Source: DMER64 sp049652385
Lineage (GTDB): Bacteria; Bacteroidota; Bacteroidia; Bacteroidales; UBA932
Reading direction: 5' to 3'
Assembly: GCA_049652385.1 (NCBI GenBank)
Contig: JBASDX010000001.1
Span: 1 to 64,000 of the forward strand
Length of the DNA: 64,000 nt
Shown: positions 1 to 7,570 of the stretch, piece after piece
Numbering within the stretch: position 1 is the first letter of the stretch
Layout: the number at the start of each line of letters is the position of its first letter
Translations under genes and position numbers: made by a program
Notes under the pieces: model-generated
The model's database searches: none
Seen by the model: only the letters and a program-made list of their open reading frames with translations
Told to the model about the DNA's origin: nothing

Positions 1-56
1 CTCTGTCCTGAGGCCTGAATGTCCTGTTCTAGTTGATAAAATTCTTCGAGTGTCAT
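1..56 (-). CDS. Partial unknown gene, N-terminal 18 codons
   Basis: An ATG on the minus strand at 56-54 opens a frame that runs off the window start without a stop (MTLEEFYQLEQDIQASGQ). Too little is present to assign a family. It is divergent from cas1, so any CRISPR interference gene further upstream is not in one uninterrupted operon with cas1. Confidence 0.4.
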   Translation of the reverse strand, partial: MTLEEFYQLEQDIQASGQ

Positions 57-269
57 GGCTTTTACTTTGGAAGCAAAAGTAAAAAGCGCTTACTAGCCCT
101 GCAATATGTGTTTTATCGGATGCTTACCAATAAAAAGCACTTCAGCAATTGCTAAAAGAAAGTTTGAATATCGCAAATTAGCATCCAGAGGTTTGAGTTT
201 GGCTCTTACAACACAGGGACTTGTTCTCGGGAAAAAAGAAAACAATCTTATAGTAAAAAAGAAGGCAAA

Positions 270-1199
270 GTGCTTCAAACTATGCAATTAACAAACCTGC
301 AAAATGTTACAATTAGCAGTGACGGTATTAGCATTTCTTCTAATGCCATTAAAGCATGTGTTCTAAATAAAGTTTCAATTCATTTCCTTAATTTTAACGG
401 AATACCATATGCCATGCTTTATTCTCCTCAATATGTTGAAAAAGAGATTGGTATGGCTCAGTTGAATGCATATAACAATGGGAAAGGACAGAAGTTAATA
501 AAACAATTTGTATATGGTAAAATTTTAAATCAAACGAACTTAATTAAGTATCAAGGTAAATATAACCTTAAGAGGAACAAAGAATTCAGAGACAACTATT
601 CAGGAAGTATCTTAAAGTTAAAGAGTTTGGCAAAGCATGTACTAGAAAATGAAACTTTTGATATTGAAAAATTAAGGCTGATTATGTTTGGTTATGAGGG
701 ACAAGCTTCAATAATCTATTGGAAAATGAATGCACTCTTGTTTAAAGGCAAAATGGAGTTTGAAGGTAGAATTAGAAAAAAGCCATCCGATTTGATTAAT
801 AATATGCTTAATTATGGTTATGGTATACTGTATTCGAAAATACATGAAGCCATAATTAAGTCGCACTTAAACCCTCACATGAGCTATTTACATAAACCTG
901 ATTCCTTTAAGCCTACTTTAGTATACGATCTTATTGAAGAGTTTAGAAGTCAAGGTGTCGATCGTGTTATATTTGCCATTGTACGTAAAAACACTGCTTT
1001 AAAATTAGAAAACAAACAATTAAGTGACCAAACAAAACAAGTTATTGTAAAAAAAATATTAGAAAGAATGAATGTAGTTGAAAAATTTCGAGGGCATGAA
1101 ATGCGATTTTTTGAGATTATTCAATTTCAGACAAATATGATGGCGAAATTTCTAAAGGGAGAAGTGAATAATTATAGACCCTATATCAAAAAATGGTAA
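270..1199 (+). CDS. cas1: CRISPR-associated endonuclease Cas1
   Basis: Cas1 is the integrase subunit that, with Cas2, inserts new spacers at the leader end of a CRISPR array. The 309-residue product has the family layout: a short beta-rich N-terminal domain (VTISSDGISI near residue 13) and a helical catalytic domain. The expected metal ligands are visible: E143 (GYEGQAS), H208 (SYLHK) and D220 in a VYDLIEEF motif. The first start is GTG at 270. An ATG at 282 gives a protein four residues shorter and is equally plausible, with GAAGG at 261-265 as ribosome binding site. cas2 follows after 3 bases. The gene is much more AT-rich than the housekeeping block after 4.9 kb, which suggests transfer. 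No cas4, cas9, cas10 or cas12-like gene is visible, so the subtype cannot be assigned. Confidence 0.95.
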   Translation: MLQTMQLTNLQNVTISSDGISISSNAIKACVLNKVSIHFLNFNGIPYAMLYSPQYVEKEIGMAQLNAYNNGKGQKLIKQFVYGKILNQTNLIKYQGKYNLKRNKEFRDNYSGSILKLKSLAKHVLENETFDIEKLRLIMFGYEGQASIIYWKMNALLFKGKMEFEGRIRKKPSDLINNMLNYGYGILYSKIHEAIIKSHLNPHMSYLHKPDSFKPTLVYDLIEEFRSQGVDRVIFAIVRKNTALKLENKQLSDQTKQVIVKKILERMNVVEKFRGHEMRFFEIIQFQTNMMAKFLKGEVNNYRPYIKKW

Positions 1200-1202
1200 G
1201 AA

Positions 1203-1484
1203 ATGATTAAGCAAATGGTTGTTGTGGCATATGATATTGTCAATAATAAAAGAAGAAACAAGGTGGCCGGAATTATGGGGAAATATGGTCAACGTTGTAA
1301 CCTTAGTGTTTTTGAGTGTTTTCTTACAGAGAGAGAAATTGCATTAATGCAATCCGAGATTATACAAATTATCAACGTCAAAGAAGACTCTGTTCTTTAT
1401 TACTATTTATGTGTAAAATGTATTAAAAAGGCTGAATATGTTGGCAAGCACATATCAAAAGAAAAGGATGTATATTGCATATAA
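1203..1484 (+). CDS. cas2: CRISPR-associated protein Cas2
   Basis: Cas2 is the structural dimer that bridges two Cas1 dimers during spacer integration. The 93-residue product starts with the family hallmark, a beta strand ending in an Asp (VVVAYDIVNNKRR, D10), followed by a helix rich in Arg and Lys, as in the ferredoxin-like fold. The length is usual for Cas2. It starts 3 bases after the cas1 stop and is certainly co-transcribed. A second ATG lies at codon 5. The CRISPR leader begins directly after its stop. Confidence 0.93.
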   Translation: MIKQMVVVAYDIVNNKRRNKVAGIMGKYGQRCNLSVFECFLTEREIALMQSEIIQIINVKEDSVLYYYLCVKCIKKAEYVGKHISKEKDVYCI

Positions 1485-1924
1485 ACATTTGCGAAACAGT
1501 CACTTTTGCTAAGTTGAAGATTTTCAGTAAGTTATGGATATTAGCAATGAAACTTTTAATAAAGTAGTATCGCAAGTCAAAATTTTTTTCTAAACTAATT
1601 ACTTCTTGCGAAGATATTGGAAAGGTCCTTTTTTAACTGCCTGTTATATAGCCATATTATTTTAATGTAATTATGAAATAATCGAAAATGCATTAAAAAG
1701 AAATTAGAAGTATGTATTTGCGAAACGTCATTTCTGTATAATAAACTAATTATCAGGACTATAAATTTATTTTTAGAAATAAATATGAAACTTTAAGATA
1801 AAAATAATACGATTTGCGAACATTTCTTATATTTTTGTGTATATATATGTATAACAGTTCATTATTATACAAGACAAGTTTAAAAATTAAGGATTATGTA
1901 ATCTACATTATTAGATATCAAACT
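1485..1924 (+). promoter_or_regulatory. CRISPR leader region, AT-rich
   Basis: This is 440 bp of very AT-rich sequence without a credible gene, between the cas2 stop and the first repeat. The position next to cas2, and the degenerate last base of the distal repeat, mark it as the leader. It contains three near-identical ATTTGCGAA(A)C words at 1487-1497, 1716-1726 and 1812-1821, which might be host-factor or Cas1-Cas2 recognition sites. A short ORF at 1814-2059 runs into the repeats and is not credible. Confidence 0.6.
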
Positions 1925-2452
1925 ATTCAGAAAAAGAAGAATCTACGGATTGCAGAGACATTTTCTCCAATAAATGTATTCGTTCAACTTTTTTCATTCA
2001 GAAAAAGAAGAATCTACGGATTGCAGAGACCTAGTAAAGGAATCCCAATTCCTGTATAGACCTTTCATTCAGAAAAAGAAGAATCTACGGATTGCAGAGA
2101 CGAAAGAATTTGTGGATTAAGCTTAGCGTGTCCATTATTCAGAAAAAGAAGAATCTACGGATTGCAGAGACACCATCTAATAAGATCACCCCCTATCTCT
2201 GTGAGAATTCAGAAAAAGAAGAATCTACGGATTGCAGAGACGATATGCCGATCGAATAGGATACTGGCAGAAATTTTCAATTCAGAAAAAGAAGAATCTA
2301 CGGATTGCAGAGACGAATATAAATCTTTTGTTAACTTAACCTAAATAGAATTCAGAAAAAGAAGAATCTACGGATTGCAGAGACTGTTCTTGGGGTGGAA
2401 AAACTGAACCTCTAAAAATTCAGAAAAAGAAGAATCTACGGATTGCAGAGAT
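1925..2452 (+). CRISPR. CRISPR array, 8 repeats and 7 spacers
   Basis: Eight 35-bp repeats start at 1925, 1996, 2067, 2137, 2207, 2280, 2350 and 2418. Each begins ATTCAGAAAAAGAAG and ends GGATTGCAGAGAC. Spacers are 36, 36, 35, 35, 38, 35 and 33 bp. All repeats are identical except the last, which ends GAGAT instead of GAGAC, so the distal end is on the right and the leader on the cas2 side. The repeat has only a weak internal stem (AATC-TACG-GATT). The spacers are all different, and uniform repeats suggest recent activity. Confidence 0.97.
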
Positions 2453-2511
2453 TAATAAAGAGCGAAGGCAATAACAAGTAACCAATCATAAGAATCGAGG
2501 AACTTGAGTGA

Positions 2512-2571
2512 AAAAAAACACTCCCCAAAGAGCACCCTTCCAAAAATTTAGAAGAGATACCCTCTGGGGAG
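2512..2571 (-). terminator. Terminator of the small membrane protein gene
   Basis: Arms CTCCCCAAAGAG (2521-2532) and CTCTGGGGAG (2562-2571) pair. Read on the minus strand, the stem is followed by an eight-T run (2513-2520), so it would end transcription coming from 3005 before it enters the CRISPR array. Confidence 0.6.
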
Positions 2572-2612
2572 CGTAATCTGGAGTCGTCTTGCGTTTCAGC
2601 TATCGTGAAGCG

Positions 2613-3005
2613 TCAGCTTTGTTTCCGCTCAATCAGGTACGCAACCAGCAGTCCCAGGCCTCCAAAGAGCAGGGGGGCGCCTAGAATCAGGAAGGCGTTG
2701 CCGCGGTCCCACATGGCTTCTTTAAGCGTACCGGCGTATAAGAAAGACAGGCTCAGCCAAACAACCACCAGTCCCAATCCCAGTCCCAACAACAGGCAGG
2801 CAGAGCGCAGGGCCGGGAAGGGTTGTTTCTTCACCATGACCTCCCATTGGGGGTTGATTTCTTTATATGCTTGCAGGGCGGCCGGGTCCATGGTGGACAG
2901 CAGGTCAAAAAAGTTTAAGCGTTCTCTTTTGGTGGCCGATCTTGACCACAAGGCGTAAAAAGTATAAAAGATAATACCTACAACCAATACAGCAGTTAAA
3001 TCCAT
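2613..3005 (-). CDS. DUF6249-like membrane protein
   Basis: A 130-residue membrane protein with three hydrophobic segments, at residues 3-20, about 66-88 and about 102-122. The first is followed by a charged stretch (SRSATKRERLNFFDLL) and a soluble loop containing MDPAALQAYKE. The arrangement resembles the DUF6249 family of small Bacteroidota membrane proteins, often encoded beside ECF sigma factors; this is recognition from memory, not a search. It is divergent from the sigma factor gene at 3190, and the shared 184-bp region carries nested palindromes. Function unknown; a role in the same envelope response is inference. Confidence 0.75.
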   Translation of the reverse strand: MDLTAVLVVGIIFYTFYALWSRSATKRERLNFFDLLSTMDPAALQAYKEINPQWEVMVKKQPFPALRSACLLLGLGLGLVVVWLSLSFLYAGTLKEAMWDRGNAFLILGAPLLFGGLGLLVAYLIERKQS

Positions 3006-3034
3006 TTTCTTGTTAATTTTAAAGGTTTACTCAT

Positions 3035-3094
3035 TTGACGTAAAACCCTATTTTTGGTTACATACATGTAACGAAATCGGTTATTTTGCGTCAA
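3035..3094. promoter_or_regulatory. Nested palindromes between divergent genes
   Basis: Outer arms TTGACGTAAAACC (from 3035) and GGTTATTTTGCGTCAA (ending 3094) are imperfect inverted repeats. Inside lies GTTACAT-AC-ATGTAAC, a 7-bp perfect dyad. A TATTTTTG word, matching the Bacteroidota -7 box TAnnTTTG, sits in the left half. This region must hold the promoters of both the membrane protein gene and the sigma factor gene. Confidence 0.45.
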
Positions 3095-3189
3095 TTAAGA
3101 AAGATGCCTATTGGGCCCGCAAGCAGGTAAACAAAATGTGGTAAGAATGCAACCGCCCTATTGTTACGGAGAAATGCCCGCATAGTAAG

Positions 3190-3828
3190 TTGAAAGCTGA
3201 CAAAGAGTATATTACCAGGACCAGAGCCGGAGATATGAAAGCCTACGCGGCTTTGGTGGATAAATACCAGAGCATGGTGTTTGTTTTGGTGCGCAGCGTT
3301 TGCCGCCATGCCGAGGATGCCCGGGAAGTAACTCAGGATGTATTTCTGCAGGCGTACAAACAGTTGCATACCTTCCGGGGGGAGGCCTCGTTCAAAACAT
3401 GGCTGTACCGCATCGCTTACAATACGGCCATCAGCCATATAAGGAAGGAGCAGAGCAGGGAGCGGCGCGCACAAGACTACAAGGCGCATGCTTTACATGC
3501 CTCGGCAGAAACCTCGGCCCATATCCCGGAATATGCCGAGGAAGAACAAGATGCCGCCGAACAGCAGCGGTACCAAAAGCTGAGGTTACTGGTTGCTTCC
3601 CTGCCTCCCAAAGAACGTCTGCTCATAGAGCTGTATTATTACAAAGACCTGAAAATGGAAGAAATAGCGCATATCTGTTCCCTGACTCCCTCCAACGTTA
3701 AGGTGAGTATGTTCAGAATCCGCCAGAAATTGAAAGCGGGCATGGAAAGAGAAGCGATAACAAAGCGAAAGGCAGGCATGCAGCCGGAAATAGAAATGAC
3801 AACAACAAGTACAAACGAAAAGCCATGA
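3190..3828 (+). CDS. ECF-family RNA polymerase sigma factor
   Basis: Directs RNA polymerase to a dedicated promoter set. The 212-residue product has region 2 (residues about 15-85: AYAALVDKYQSMVF, DAREVTQDVFLQAYKQL, FKTWLYRIAYNTAI) and region 4 (about 135-185: LPPKERLLIELYYYKDLKMEEIA and the recognition helix SNVKVSMFRIRQKL). There is no region 1.1 or 3, as usual for ECF factors. The frame opens with TTG at 3190, needed to keep the conserved N-terminal helix. The first ATG (3235) would begin inside it. The stop overlaps the next gene by 4 bases (ATGA), so the two are translationally coupled, typical of sigma/anti-sigma pairs. Confidence 0.9.
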   Translation: MKADKEYITRTRAGDMKAYAALVDKYQSMVFVLVRSVCRHAEDAREVTQDVFLQAYKQLHTFRGEASFKTWLYRIAYNTAISHIRKEQSRERRAQDYKAHALHASAETSAHIPEYAEEEQDAAEQQRYQKLRLLVASLPPKERLLIELYYYKDLKMEEIAHICSLTPSNVKVSMFRIRQKLKAGMEREAITKRKAGMQPEIEMTTTSTNEKP

Positions 3829-4436
3829 GAGAACATCCCGAGTATACAGAAGACAAGCCCTTGTCAGATATTTTTGAACCGAGTTACGCGGTTCTGCTTG
3901 AAAAGGAACGCCGCCAATGGGAAGCCGAGGCAGCTGCATTGCCTCCCATGGGAGTGCTTGTGACCCGGGAGATTGCGGCGCAGCAAGCCGTCCGGCGCAA
4001 AAGACAGCGGTACGCCCTGGCGGCAGCGGTAGTTTGTGTATTGCTGGCAGTGGGAACGACGGTTTTCTACACGATACCGTCTGCACGAACCGCAGCAACG
4101 CAAGCAAGTGCAACGCTGGCTCAACACATTGCCGAGGCCTACACAGGCATCCGGCAAGCGGCAAGCAGTACCCTCCGCCCCGTTTGGGAACAGGTGCGAA
4201 CAGTCGTACAAGCTGTAGTGCCGGGAGATGGGGTAGAAGGTGTTCAAGGAGAAGTGTTAAGGCAAGGTGCAGCGACGGCAACTAAAATTACCGGGATGGC
4301 GAAAAAGACCGCAGCAGTAGTTGCCGGATTACCGGTTCAGGTATGGTACATGTTATCCCTGGCTGTGGGAGTAGGCGTTCTACTTGTCGTAGATTTCTTG
4401 GTTCGTTCAAGAAGGAAGGCAACCCGCCCGCGGTGA
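3825..4436 (+). CDS. Putative membrane anti-sigma factor
   Basis: A 203-residue protein encoded in 4-base overlap with the ECF sigma gene. The N-terminal ~65 residues are soluble and acidic. A membrane segment follows at about residues 66-86 (ALAAAVVCVLLAVGTTVFY), then a long Ala/Thr/Val-rich segment, and a second membrane helix near 175-195 followed by a basic tail. This fits a membrane anti-sigma factor with its cytoplasmic binding region first. No zinc-binding HxxxCxxC motif is visible, so it is not a ZAS-type anti-sigma. The assignment rests on gene order and topology rather than on sequence recognition. Confidence 0.55.
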   Translation: MREHPEYTEDKPLSDIFEPSYAVLLEKERRQWEAEAAALPPMGVLVTREIAAQQAVRRKRQRYALAAAVVCVLLAVGTTVFYTIPSARTAATQASATLAQHIAEAYTGIRQAASSTLRPVWEQVRTVVQAVVPGDGVEGVQGEVLRQGAATATKITGMAKKTAAVVAGLPVQVWYMLSLAVGVGVLLVVDFLVRSRRKATRPR

Positions 4437-4557
4437 CGCACTCAAATCTGATTAAGTGCGTCACCTTGGATATCCAACCAAAATGAAATGCAGACAATAA
4501 GACAGTTAGATTTTTGCGTTGCAAAATGACGCACGTAATCAGATCTGAGTGCGCCAT
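4432..4557. repeat. Pair of inverted palindromic elements
   Basis: The first copy (4432-4465) has perfect 11-bp arms (GGTGACGCACT / AGTGCGTCACC). It begins at the stop codon of the anti-sigma gene. The second (4525-4557) has 10-bp arms with one mismatch (AATGACGCAC / GTGCGCCATT). The two are inverted copies of each other, and their loops share ATCTGATTA / TAATCAGAT, so the loops could also pair. It may act as a 3' end structure, but no T-run follows. Confidence 0.7.
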
Positions 4558-4655
4558 TGACGCTACGTTTATGCGGCCGGCTGTATCGGCGCGGAAACTA
4601 CTTCCGGCCGGCGGCGCGTCCCTACCTTTTTCGGGTGCTAACGTTTTCCTTGACA

Positions 4656-4874
4656 AGGTGGTAAGTCCTCGTTTCTGTCCCGCGGTAATAACGCACAGAG
4701 TATCACTAAGTTGCAGTGCTACGCCACTTTATGGTACTTACCACCTCGGCAGTAAAAGGCCGTTTTTCGCTGTTTCCCGTTCGAGGTGGTAAGTAACCTT
4801 TTTCGAGCTAAAGATGTAACAAGTAGATTGTCAGCAAGATACAGCGCTACACTATTTTGTGATACTTACCACCT
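4656..4874. repeat. Composite of two 91-bp inverted-repeat elements
   Basis: Element 1 is 4656-4746 and element 2 is 4784-4874. Each is exactly 91 bp and bounded by AGGTGGTAAGT on the left and ACTTACCACCT on the right. A 37-bp linker separates them. The right ends share CAGYGCTAC about 35 bp before the terminus. The same arrangement, again 219 bp with a 37-bp linker, occurs at 40769-40987. Single copies occur at 20430-20520 and 39142-39234. No gene is inside. Together with the palindromes at 4432-4557 it fills the gene-free stretch 4437-4958. Confidence 0.85.
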
Positions 4875-4958
4875 CCGAAACGAAAAATGGCGCACCGAAT
4901 CACTTCCGGCACGCCACAAATGACAGTGCATCAATGCGTACTAAAGCGCAGCACAGTA

Positions 4959-7553
4959 TTAATCATTATACATCTGCGGGATGTCGACGGTGTTTTCGTA
5001 GTCGCCCAGCAGGTAGCGGGCAAAGTAATCTGCCATGCGCCAGAAGAAGTATTCTTGCATGTCTCCAAAGCCGTGGCGCTGACCGGGGAGGATGAGCATA
5101 TCAAAGCGTTTGTTGGCGCGGATCAGGGCGTTGGCTACGCGCAGGGTATTGCCCGGGTGCACGTTGTTGTCGATGTCGCCGTGGATCAGGAGCAGTCTTC
5201 CTTGTAATTTGCTTGCTATTTGCGAGTTGGTGGCGATGTTGTATTTGAAGGTGGTGTCTCCTTTGGCCGTGATTTCTTCCAGTACGCCGTGGTGTTTTTC
5301 ACTCCACCAGCGGTTGTAAATGTTGTTTTCGTGGTTGCCGGCACAGGAAACGGCTACTTTAAAGAAGTTGGGGTATTGCAGGATGGCGGCTGTGGACATG
5401 AAGCCTCCGCCCGAGTGTCCGTGGATACCTACGCGTGATTGATCTATGAACGGATGACGGGCAGCCAGTTGTTCAATGGCGTATTTCTGGTCTTCCAGTC
5501 CGTAGTCGCGCAAATTGCCGTATCCGTAGTTGTGGTACCATTTGGAGCGGTTGGGATGGCCTCCGCGGTTTCCTACCGATATGACTATAAAGCCGATTTG
5601 GGCCAGGCGGTCCAGACGGTCCATGGAGAAACTCCAGTTCTGACCGGGTCCTTCTACCTGCGGTCCGGGATAGACATAGGTGATAATCGGATATTTACGG
5701 GAGGGATCAAAGTTGAACGGTTTGTACATGATGCCGTACAAATCGGTAATACCGTCGGCTGCTTTTACTTTAAAGCGCTCGGGATATTTGTAACCGGCTT
5801 CTTCCAGCAGACTGATATCGGTCTTTTGCAGCTCGAGCACTTTCCTGCCGTTGGCATCGTACAGTTCAGACACGGGAGCGGCGTCTACACGGGAGCGGTT
5901 GGCCACAAAGTACTTGCGGCTGTCGGACAAATCGGCCGTGTAATGGTAATCGCCGGGGGTTAGTTGACGCAACTGGCTGCCGTCCAGACGTACGGAATAG
6001 ACAAACTGGTAGTAGGGGTCAATGCCCGGTTCCCGGCCGCAAGCCGTAAAGTATACGGTACGGGTGGCTTCGTTGACGCCCAGGATTTGTTCCACGTGCC
6101 AGGGACCTGACGTGATGGCGTTCTTCTCGTTGCCTTGGTTGTCGTACAGGTACAGGTGCCCCCAACCGGTACGCTCGGACCAATGAATCAACTCTTTTCC
6201 GTTGTTGATCAATTCCACGGGGCGGGTCTCCACGTACGTATTCAGGCGTTCTTCAATGATGGTGAGCGCTGTATCTTTGTCCACTTCTACACGGCACAGG
6301 TCGATGCGTTTGAGGTCGCGGCTGGTCCGCGTGAAATAGAAACCGTTGGCATCACCCTGCCATTCCCTGAAGCGGAATTCGTCTGACATGGTGCGTTTTT
6401 CCATGGGTTTGTACAACATACCCAACGCCTGGTCTTTAAAAGCGGCTGTTTCTATGGTTTTCCAGGTTTTGTCTTCCATGTTGAACAGCACGATGGATTG
6501 CTGCGGAATGTTTTCCTCGCCCGGCATTTCGTATTTGTAGCGTTCCAGTTTGGGCCGAGGCTGGGCCAGTACGTCTATGACAAACAGGTCTTTCACCTTG
6601 GTGGCGTCTGAGCGCACCAGGGCAAAGCGGCGCGAGTCGGGGCTCCACAGGGCAAACACGCCGGTGCGTTTGTTCAGCTCGGTGGAGTCTGCATAAAAAT
6701 CTTCCGAGCCGGAACCAAAGGGGAAATCGCGGGTACCGGTGGTAGTCAGGCGGTGTTCCACAATGGTGGAATCTTTATCGTCTTTGCGGGCTTTCTCAAA
6801 GTTTTCCCAATCCATCCAGTACAAGTCGAAGTTGCGGGAAAAGAGGACATACTCTTTGTTGGGCGAGATGTTGGCCCACATGGGTACGCGGTCTTCTTTC
6901 TCTTTGTCTTCCAGCCAGGTGAGGGTTTTTGTCCGCCAGGCGTATTCAAAATGGAAAAGCCGAGGCTCTTTGCCTCCGGCAGCTCCGCCCGGACGGGAGG
7001 GCATGCCAAAGCGCATCTGCGGATCGTTGGCCCACAATGCATCATCTTGCTGCCACAAAGCCACTTCGTCGGCCCACAGGGCAGATTCCTCGTCCTTCTT
7101 CTCTTCGTCCTTCCCTTTTTTCTCGTCCTCCTTTTTCTTCTTCTCTACCATCTCGGTACTTTGGATGTAGAAGGTAAAGGTGTCGTCGTCTTTGAGCTTG
7201 AGATCCCGCAAGGGCAGGTTTTGTGCATCAAAGGGGTCTTTGACAATGCGGGTCAGGTCGGCCGCCAGCTGCACCCTGTCAAAGAGTTCTTGCTGCGTGC
7301 CTTTTACGGGATCTGCTACGTACCAGCTTTCGCCTTGTGACGTTTTATAGGTATACCAGAACAGGTCCGAATTTTTGAACCACATGGGACGTACGCCTGT
7401 GGTAAAGACCATCTTGCGTACTTTTTTCATGGAAAAACGGGCAGCCGTCTCGTAATCTGCTTTTTCACGAGCCGGGCCGCGTTGGATTTGGGCCTGAAGG
7501 GGTAATCCCATAAGGATAATCAGGCTAACGAATAGAAAATGTTTTTTTCTCAT
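4959..7553 (-). CDS. S9-family prolyl oligopeptidase / DPP-IV-like peptidase
   Basis: A secreted serine peptidase cleaving short peptides, probably after Pro or Ala. The 864-residue product has a signal peptide (LFVSLIILMGLPLQAQ, residues 6-21), a beta-propeller domain and a C-terminal alpha/beta hydrolase domain. The catalytic triad is visible: S714 in GIHGHSGGGF, D795 in HGDIDNNVH and H827 in LPGQRHGFG, aligned with S630, D708 and H740 of human DPP-IV. Residues about 130-195 hold an unusual charged run (EKKKKEDEKKGKDEEKK) followed by ALW-rich and Gly/Pro-rich sequence, inserted in the propeller. It ends 85 bp from the 91-bp repeat pair. The next gene upstream is 17 bp away and may share its transcript. 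The specific substrate is not predictable. Confidence 0.93.
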   Translation of the reverse strand: MRKKHFLFVSLIILMGLPLQAQIQRGPAREKADYETAARFSMKKVRKMVFTTGVRPMWFKNSDLFWYTYKTSQGESWYVADPVKGTQQELFDRVQLAADLTRIVKDPFDAQNLPLRDLKLKDDDTFTFYIQSTEMVEKKKKEDEKKGKDEEKKDEESALWADEVALWQQDDALWANDPQMRFGMPSRPGGAAGGKEPRLFHFEYAWRTKTLTWLEDKEKEDRVPMWANISPNKEYVLFSRNFDLYWMDWENFEKARKDDKDSTIVEHRLTTTGTRDFPFGSGSEDFYADSTELNKRTGVFALWSPDSRRFALVRSDATKVKDLFVIDVLAQPRPKLERYKYEMPGEENIPQQSIVLFNMEDKTWKTIETAAFKDQALGMLYKPMEKRTMSDEFRFREWQGDANGFYFTRTSRDLKRIDLCRVEVDKDTALTIIEERLNTYVETRPVELINNGKELIHWSERTGWGHLYLYDNQGNEKNAITSGPWHVEQILGVNEATRTVYFTACGREPGIDPYYQFVYSVRLDGSQLRQLTPGDYHYTADLSDSRKYFVANRSRVDAAPVSELYDANGRKVLELQKTDISLLEEAGYKYPERFKVKAADGITDLYGIMYKPFNFDPSRKYPIITYVYPGPQVEGPGQNWSFSMDRLDRLAQIGFIVISVGNRGGHPNRSKWYHNYGYGNLRDYGLEDQKYAIEQLAARHPFIDQSRVGIHGHSGGGFMSTAAILQYPNFFKVAVSCAGNHENNIYNRWWSEKHHGVLEEITAKGDTTFKYNIATNSQIASKLQGRLLLIHGDIDNNVHPGNTLRVANALIRANKRFDMLILPGQRHGFGDMQEYFFWRMADYFARYLLGDYENTVDIPQMYND

Positions 7554-7570
7554 ATATACTGTTTTGAAGT

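Noticed and set aside
106..291. 61-codon frame before cas1 that overlaps its start
   Set aside because: No recognisable family or ribosome binding site, and an antisense frame of the same size covers the same bases. It may be a remnant, but it cannot be supported as a gene.
6753..7340. Long open frames opposite the S9 peptidase gene
   Set aside because: Antisense to a strongly supported gene with intact catalytic residues; they arise from codon bias.
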